A stretch of 25,904 bases of DNA from an uncultured Collinsella sp. (GTDB lineage: Bacteria > Actinomycetota > Coriobacteriia > Coriobacteriales > Coriobacteriaceae). The translations under genes were made by a program, and so were the position numbers. Positions 21,487 through 25,904 of this stretch are shown here, piece by piece. The first letter of the stretch is position 1. Every line of letters starts with the position of its first letter. Location: the NCBI GenBank assembly GCA_938023085.1, contig CALHDP010000151.1:1-25904 (forward strand), in the 5' to 3' direction. The notes under the pieces were generated by a model that saw only the letters and a program-made list of their open reading frames with translations, searched no databases and was not told the DNA's origin.

Positions 21487-21570
21487 GGGATTGCGCGCAG
21501 GGTCTGACCTGGGGTTATCCAGCTAGCGCCGGCCTACCCAGCCCAACGTTTCGAGTACGTTAAACCCGTC

Positions 21571-21652
21571 AACGGTCGATTTTCACCCGCGAACGGTCTT
21601 TATACTAATTAGCAATATAAGCAACGTATAAGACGTTATAATGACCATAACG
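21571..21652 (+). promoter_or_regulatory. Control region of the PTS operon
   Basis: AACGGTC occurs at 21571-21577 and 21592-21598, exactly 21 bp apart. A -10-like TATACT lies at 21601-21606 and a perfect TATAAT at 21637-21642, neither with a good -35. CGTTAT (21634-21639) and ATAACG (21647-21652) form an inverted repeat across the second -10. GGAGGAGG (21657-21664) is the ribosome site of the first gene. Positions 21487-21570 show no clear terminator for the EamA gene. Confidence 0.5.
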
Positions 21653-21668
21653 AAAAGGAGGAGGCAAG

Positions 21669-22592
21669 ATGAATCAGATCATTCTCGCATCTCATGGCGG
21701 CCTGGCCGCAGGCGCCAAAGACACGCTCGAGATGGTTCTCGGCGACGTGTCGAACGTCCACGTCGTGTCGCTTGCTCGTGACGACAAGGAGCCCATCACC
21801 AATAAGGTGGACGCCATGATCGCCACGTTCAACGCGGACGACACCGTCTATGTGCTGACCGATATGCTCGGCAGCTCGGTCAACAACAACATGGTCGAGC
21901 TTTCCAAGAACGGCACGAAGTTCACGGTTGTCAGCGGTTTCAACATCCCGCTGGCGCTCACGCTCGCTATGAGCCCCGTCCCCGTCAAGGGCGCCGAGCT
22001 CGCGGCCCTCATCAACGAGGCCCGCACCGGTCTGACCAACCCCAACGCACCGGTCGAGGCCGCCGCGGCTCCCGCCAAGAAGGCTAAGGCGCCCCGTCAC
22101 AGCTCCGGTCCCGCCAAGATCGTCCTCGCACGTCTTGACTACCGTCTGCTGCACGGCCAGGTCGTTTTTACCTGGACCACCAAGGTTCAGGCCGAGCGCA
22201 TCATCGTCGTCGACAACGCTGCCGCCAACGATGACATCAAGAAGGGCGCTCTTAAGCTGGCCAAGCCCCAGGGCGTGCGCCTGAACGTCTTTACCGTCGA
22301 GCGCGCCCTTGCCAAGATGGACAAGCTCAACACCCTCGGCGAGCGCGTCATGTTCGTCTTTGGCAACACTGCCGAGATGCTGCAGTTCTGCAAGGGCTAC
22401 AAGCTCGATGCCATCAACCTGGGCGCCACCGCCAACCACGACGGTGCCGATCAGGTCGGCGGTAAGGACAGCTCCGTCTTCCTCGACGCCACCCAGAAGG
22501 CCGACGTCAATCAGCTGCTCGACATGGGCATCAAGCTCTATGTTCAGCAGACCCCTACGTATCAGAGCGTCGACATCGACGCCAAGCTGTAA
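21669..22592 (+). CDS. Mannose-family PTS EIIA-EIIB fusion
   Basis: A 307-residue cytoplasmic phosphocarrier. The EIIA domain (1-124) has the phosphorylation site His9 in ASHGG (7-11) and the TDMLGSS motif (64-70). An Ala/Pro/Lys-rich linker (about 125-147) joins the EIIB domain (149-307), whose active histidine is His162 in RLDYRLLHGQV (155-165). Phosphate would pass from HPr to His9, then His162, then the sugar entering through EIIC/EIID. Both histidines are present. The fused order is the same as in E. coli ManX. It is the first gene of the PTS operon; EIIC follows after 36 nt. The context between two deglycases suggests Amadori conjugates as substrate. Confidence 0.95.
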   Translation: MNQIILASHGGLAAGAKDTLEMVLGDVSNVHVVSLARDDKEPITNKVDAMIATFNADDTVYVLTDMLGSSVNNNMVELSKNGTKFTVVSGFNIPLALTLAMSPVPVKGAELAALINEARTGLTNPNAPVEAAAAPAKKAKAPRHSSGPAKIVLARLDYRLLHGQVVFTWTTKVQAERIIVVDNAAANDDIKKGALKLAKPQGVRLNVFTVERALAKMDKLNTLGERVMFVFGNTAEMLQFCKGYKLDAINLGATANHDGADQVGGKDSSVFLDATQKADVNQLLDMGIKLYVQQTPTYQSVDIDAKL

Positions 22593-22628
22593 TCAACCAG
22601 GCTTTTGCCTGACTGAAAGGAGAAGGGT

Positions 22629-23423
22629 ATGAATACGTTCATCAGTGCGGTGCTCGTCGGCCTCGTCGGCGTGTTCTGCATGTGGGACTCCCGCCTGCTC
22701 GGTCGTCTTAACTTCGAGCAGCCCCTCGTTGGCGCTACGCTCGTCGGTCTGCTGCTGGGCGATGTGCCCACCGGCCTTGCCGTCGGTGCCGCCGTCGAGC
22801 TCGTGTCCATGGGCCTGGTGCAGGTCGGCGCCGCCGTTCCGCCCGATATGGTCCTGGGCGGCATCGTGGCCGCTGCCTTTGCGTGCCTGACCGATGCTTC
22901 CGCCGAGACCGCCATGACGATCGCCATCCCGGTCGCCGTCCTGGGTCAGCTCCTCGGCATCGTGTTCCGTTCCATCATCGCCGCCCTCACCCATGTGGCA
23001 GATAGCGCGATCGATAACGGAAAGTTCAAGACCGCCTACCGTATGCACATCTGCGCCGGCTCCGGTCTGTACGCCGTCATGTACTTCCTGCCGATCTTCC
23101 TCGCCGTCTTTGTTGGCACCGACCTGGTTCAGGCCATCGTCAACATGGTTCCCGAGTGGCTGTCCACTGGTCTTAACGTTTCGACCAAGATCATGACCGC
23201 CTACGGCTTGGCCCTGCTGCTCACCATGATGATCAAGAAGGGCATGACCCCGTTCCTGTTCATCGGCTTTTTGCTCGCCGCCTACCTCAACCTGTCCGTC
23301 ATCGCGGTCGCTCTGATCGGTGTGTGCCTGGCTATCGTCTTCATGGGCTTCAAGTTCAACGGTTCCCATGCAGCCGCCGGTGTCGATTCCGACTACGATC
23401 CGCTCGAAGACGACGAAGACTAA
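22629..23423 (+). CDS. Mannose-family PTS EIIC
   Basis: A 264-residue membrane subunit of the sugar channel. It has the family length and seven to nine hydrophobic segments. The signature GAAVELVSMGLVQVGAAVPPD (about 56-76) carries the conserved Glu and the VGAA-P motif of Man-type EIIC. The C-terminal tail is acidic (PLEDDED at the end). AAAGGAGAAGGG (22616-22627) ends 1 nt before ATG 22629. EIID follows after 13 nt, so the two are translated together. Confidence 0.95.
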   Translation: MNTFISAVLVGLVGVFCMWDSRLLGRLNFEQPLVGATLVGLLLGDVPTGLAVGAAVELVSMGLVQVGAAVPPDMVLGGIVAAAFACLTDASAETAMTIAIPVAVLGQLLGIVFRSIIAALTHVADSAIDNGKFKTAYRMHICAGSGLYAVMYFLPIFLAVFVGTDLVQAIVNMVPEWLSTGLNVSTKIMTAYGLALLLTMMIKKGMTPFLFIGFLLAAYLNLSVIAVALIGVCLAIVFMGFKFNGSHAAAGVDSDYDPLEDDED

Positions 23424-23436
23424 GGAGGAACACACT

Positions 23437-24270
23437 ATGGCAACCGCAACCAAGGACGTGTCCCTGAACAAGAAGGTCAGCCAGTTCTTCTGGCGCTCCT
23501 GGGCCATCCAGGCCTCTTGGAACTACGAGCGTCAGATGAACATGGGCTTCCTCTACGGCATGGTTCCCACGCTCGACCGCCTCTATCCGGATGAGTCCGA
23601 CCCCAAGCAGCTCGCTGCTAAGAAAGAGGCTTACCACCGTCACATGGCGTTCTACAACTGCACCCCGCAGACGAGCGCTTTCATCCTGGGCCTCTCCGCC
23701 TCCATGGAGGAGGAGTACGCCAAGGATCCCGAGAACTTCGATCCCGATTCGATCAACGCGGTCAAGACCTCCCTCATGGGTCCGCTTTCCGGCATCGGTG
23801 ACTCCTTCTTCCAGGGCACCATCCGCGTTATCGCCTTTGGCCTGGGCGTTCAGCTGGCTCAGCAGGGCTCCATCATGGGCCCGATCCTGGCTATGCTCAT
23901 CTCCATCGTCCCCTCTGTGCTGATCACTTGGTTCGCAGCCAAGATGGGCTATCAGGGCGGCCACGAGTACCTGAGCAAGCTTCAGGGCGGCGACCTCATG
24001 GAGAAGCTCATGTATGTCTGCGGCATCGTGGGTCTTATGTCCGTGGGCGGCATGATCGCTACGCTGATCGGCGCCACCACCCCGCTGCAGTTCGCTGAGG
24101 GCACCGTCGTGATCCAGGACATCCTGGACGGCATGATGCCCCAGATGATTTCCCTTGGCCTCACTGGCCTTATGTACTGGCTCATCAAGAAGAACGTCAA
24201 CACCGGTTGGCTTCTCGTGATCGCCATCGTGGGCGGCATCGCCCTCTCCGCGGCCGGCATCCTGGCCTAG
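23437..24270 (+). CDS. Mannose-family PTS EIID
   Basis: A 277-residue membrane subunit that forms the transport complex with EIIC; EIID occurs only in mannose-type PTS. Landmarks are FWRSWAIQASWNYERQMNMG (18-37), a helical cytoplasmic part with CTPQTSAFILGLSASMEEE (about 74-92), SLMGPLSGIGDSFFQGTIR (about 111-129), and hydrophobic segments in the C-terminal half ending at the last helix (about 250-277). AAGGAGGA precedes ATG 23437. The longer in-frame start at 23320 overlaps EIIC and lacks a ribosome site. Last gene before the terminator-like hairpin. Confidence 0.95.
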   Translation: MATATKDVSLNKKVSQFFWRSWAIQASWNYERQMNMGFLYGMVPTLDRLYPDESDPKQLAAKKEAYHRHMAFYNCTPQTSAFILGLSASMEEEYAKDPENFDPDSINAVKTSLMGPLSGIGDSFFQGTIRVIAFGLGVQLAQQGSIMGPILAMLISIVPSVLITWFAAKMGYQGGHEYLSKLQGGDLMEKLMYVCGIVGLMSVGGMIATLIGATTPLQFAEGTVVIQDILDGMMPQMISLGLTGLMYWLIKKNVNTGWLLVIAIVGGIALSAAGILA

Positions 24271-24304
24271 TCGCGACCAAGCGCCTAATCGCTTTCCCCC
24301 GGGG

Positions 24305-24335
24305 GCCTGCCTGGCATCCCATACCCCAGGCAGGC
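24305..24335 (+). terminator. Probable terminator of the PTS operon
   Basis: GCCTGCCTGG (24305-24314) pairs perfectly with CCAGGCAGGC (24326-24335) across an 11-nt loop. Only TT follows, so termination may be incomplete and the second deglycase may be read through. Confidence 0.55.
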
Positions 24336-24349
24336 TTCCATCCCTAAAT

Positions 24350-24376
24350 GTGTCAAAGGGACAGTTCCTTTGACAC
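24350..24376. repeat. Hairpin, family C copy 2
   Basis: GTGTCAAAGG (24350-24359) pairs perfectly with CCTTTGACAC (24367-24376), with loop GACAGTT. Read on the minus strand the centre is GGAACTGTCCC, matching the family C core. It lies between EIID and the second deglycase. Positions 24377-24452 show no clear promoter. Confidence 0.7.
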
Positions 24377-24468
24377 TTCCTCAACGGGCCGGCGACTCGG
24401 TCCAAATCACGGTAACCCTGCGAGCGCCCGGCAATGTGGCGCCGCAAAAATCGAAAGGAATGTGTCAG

Positions 24469-25452
24469 ATGTACGAGATCGACCTTAACCTCCCTAAGCA
24501 GATCGTCGCTGACGTCCTGTCCAACCACGAGATCCACAGCGTCGCCTTCGTCGGCTGCGGTGCTTCCATGTCCGACCTGTACCCCGCCAAGTACTTCCTG
24601 GCCAACAACACGGACAAGCTGAACGTTCAGATCTTCACCGCTAACGAGTTCAACTACGACACGCCTTCTTGGGTCAACGAGCACACCTTCGTGATCACCT
24701 GCTCCCTCGGTGGCTCCACCCCCGAGACCGTCGAGGCCAACAAGACCGCCAAGAAGCACAACTGCCCGGTCGTCTCCCTCACCAACAAGGCTGGCTCCGC
24801 TCTGACCGTCGACGCCGACCACGTCATCGTTCACGGCTTCCATGCCAACTATGCTGCCAAGGCCGAGAAGCCCGCTTACGCCATCGCTCTTGCTCTCGAG
24901 ATCCTTCAGCAGACCGAGGGCTATGATCACTACGAGGACATGATCACCGGCCTCAACAACATCTTCGAGCTGATCGAGAACGCTGCTCAGTCCGCCAAGG
25001 GCCTGGCCAAGCAGTTCGCTCAGGACTTCAAGGACGACAAGATGATCTACTTCATGGCCTCCGGTGCCTCCGAGAAGATGGCTTATTCTAACGCCGCCTT
25101 CCTGTTCACCGAGATGCAGTGGATCGACGCCGCCGCCTACAACACCGGCGAGTACTTCCACGGCCCGTTCGAGGTTTCCACCGAGGGTAAGCCCTACGTC
25201 TTCCTCATGTCCGACGGTGCTACCCGTCCGATGGACGCTCGCGCCCTCACCTTCCTGCAGCGTATGGGTGCCAAGGTCGCTCTGATCGACTCCAAGGACT
25301 ACGGCCTGGCCGACGCTGTGCCGGCGAGCGTCCTCACCTACTTCAACCCGCTGCTGCACCTCGCCGTTATGCGCGAGTACGGCAACCAGATCGCCGAGGC
25401 CCGTCAGCACCCGCTGACCATGCGTCGCTACATGTGGAAGCTTTCCTACTAA
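24469..25452 (+). CDS. SIS-domain sugar-phosphate deglycase (second paralogue)
   Basis: A 327-residue cytoplasmic enzyme with two SIS domains (about 20-155 and 185-315), of the FrlB/FraB/GfrF group. The canonical sugar-phosphate loop SLGGSTPET (79-87) is present. Glu215 (in TEMQWID) and His231 (in YFHGPFE) form the likely catalytic pair, 16 residues apart as in FraB. It shares HGPFE and the C-terminal RRYMWKLSY with the first paralogue but is clearly diverged elsewhere. ATG 24469 is chosen because GAAAGGA (24453-24459) is 9 nt ahead; ATG 24460 is too close to that site, and the far-upstream start at 24370 lies in the family C hairpin. Expected reaction: fructoselysine 6-phosphate (or an isomer) plus water gives hexose 6-phosphate and lysine. 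Substrate is inferred. Confidence 0.9.
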   Translation: MYEIDLNLPKQIVADVLSNHEIHSVAFVGCGASMSDLYPAKYFLANNTDKLNVQIFTANEFNYDTPSWVNEHTFVITCSLGGSTPETVEANKTAKKHNCPVVSLTNKAGSALTVDADHVIVHGFHANYAAKAEKPAYAIALALEILQQTEGYDHYEDMITGLNNIFELIENAAQSAKGLAKQFAQDFKDDKMIYFMASGASEKMAYSNAAFLFTEMQWIDAAAYNTGEYFHGPFEVSTEGKPYVFLMSDGATRPMDARALTFLQRMGAKVALIDSKDYGLADAVPASVLTYFNPLLHLAVMREYGNQIAEARQHPLTMRRYMWKLSY

Positions 25453-25484
25453 TCGCAAGTAGGTAGACCTTACTGGTTGATTGA

Positions 25485-25517
25485 GAGGGGATGGGGTTTG
25501 CGCCCTGTCCCCTTTTT
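25485..25517 (+). terminator. Terminator of the second deglycase gene
   Basis: AGGGGA and the following GGG (25486-25494) pair with CCC and TCCCC (25503-25512) with small internal mismatches. Five T follow (25513-25517). Confidence 0.75.
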
Positions 25518-25562
25518 GCTTTGGGGAGGACGTGCCCGTTGCGCTGCAAAACCCCAGATAAA

Positions 25563-25597
25563 ACCTACCAAAATAAACCTGTCCCTTTTTGGCAGGT
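25563..25597 (+). repeat. Hairpin, family C copy 3
   Basis: ACCTACCAAAA (25563-25573) pairs with TTTTGGCAGGT (25587-25597), 10 of 11 pairs. The 13-nt loop is TAAACCTGTCCCT, the family C core. The ribosome site of the HAD gene starts right after the stem, so the hairpin may affect its translation. Confidence 0.7.
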
Positions 25598-25611
25598 GGG
25601 AGGAGATGCGT

Positions 25612-25904
25612 ATGATCAAGGCAGTGCTGTTTGATATGGACGGCGTGCTGGTCGATACCGAGTGGTTCTACAACCGTCGTCGCGTGGCGTTTATGGAAGA
25701 GAAGGGGTTTCACTTTGACGAGATCCCCGATCTTTCGGGGTCTAACGAGCCGGCGATTTGGGAGGCGCTGGTGCCTGACGATGTTGAGCTGCGTGAGCGT
25801 CTGCGCGTAGAGTACAAGCACGTCTACAGCCCGGTCCATCCCGTTCCGTATGCCGAGCTGCTTAACGAGCAGACGGCGCCGGTAATGCGTGCGCTGCACG
25901 AGCG
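25612..25904 (+). CDS. HAD-superfamily hydrolase, N-terminal part
   Basis: About 97 residues are visible before the window ends; no stop is reached. The N-terminus IKAVLFDMDGVLVDTE carries HAD motif I with nucleophile Asp8 and acid Asp10, typical of beta-phosphoglucomutase-like phosphatases with an alpha-helical cap, which begins here. GGGAGGAG (25598-25605) supports ATG 25612; an in-frame ATG at 25606 is too close to it. A role in handling the hexose phosphate made by the deglycases is possible, but the terminator and hairpin in between make co-transcription uncertain. Confidence 0.88.
   Translation, partial: MIKAVLFDMDGVLVDTEWFYNRRRVAFMEEKGFHFDEIPDLSGSNEPAIWEALVPDDVELRERLRVEYKHVYSPVHPVPYAELLNEQTAPVMRALHE

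Noticed and set aside
21571..21652. Sigma-54 type promoter as at many mannose-PTS operons
   Set aside because: No TGGCAC-N5-TTGC pattern is present, and no LevR-type activator is encoded in the window.
23356..25899. 847-codon open frame on the minus strand across EIID and the second deglycase
   Set aside because: Low-complexity Val/Leu/Gly/His translation, opposite certain genes and crossing two terminators; a shadow of codon bias.

Overview
The window looks like a chromosomal segment of a high-GC gut actinobacterium of the class Coriobacteriia, most likely Collinsella or a close relative. This is inferred from the GC-rich third codon positions, the strong GGAGG-type ribosome sites, the gene content (rubrerythrin, mannose-family PTS, HutC-type GntR regulator, SIS deglycases) and the intergenic hairpin repeats. 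I ran no search, so the genus is a judgement. I see no phage, insertion sequence, CRISPR array or rRNA.

Left part (1-9877): a tRNA-Asp(GTC) with its own promoter and terminator, then a redox and repair group on the plus strand. An Rrf2-family iron-sulfur-type repressor sits 21 bp ahead of a MutY-like glycosylase that lacks the usual cluster cysteines, followed by rubrerythrin. Two small membrane proteins of unknown function follow, then RmuC, a homodimeric-type ABC exporter, endonuclease III, and a zinc-ribbon membrane protein.

Middle part (9878-18180): an orphan ATP-grasp-type protein, the transcription-repair coupling factor Mfd, a PAP2-type membrane phosphatase, a threonine-aldolase-like PLP enzyme and a GNAT acetyltransferase. 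These look like housekeeping or single-gene units.

Right part (18178-25904): a sugar-catabolic locus. A GntR/HutC repressor is transcribed away from a SIS-domain deglycase. Then come an EamA transporter, a mannose-family PTS (fused EIIA-EIIB, EIIC, EIID), a second SIS deglycase and the start of a HAD hydrolase. The layout matches known routes for Amadori compounds (fructoselysine/glucoselysine). In that reading the PTS imports and phosphorylates the sugar-amine, and each deglycase cleaves a phosphorylated conjugate to a hexose 6-phosphate and free amine. No FrlD-type kinase is visible in the window, and the PTS would make one unnecessary.

The most unusual signals are between the genes. Three families of intergenic hairpin elements occur two or three times each. 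Their flanking or core sequences are conserved, while the stem arms differ between copies yet still pair (A: 2717-2889 and 3678-3851; B: 15351-15485 and 20125-20260; C: 18129-18169, 24350-24376 and 25563-25597). Other candidates are a 13-bp palindromic motif before two unrelated genes, a 43-bp duplication of a terminator 3' half plus downstream DNA, three copies of a 12-bp operator in the GntR divergent region, and a complete terminator hairpin in the mfd leader.
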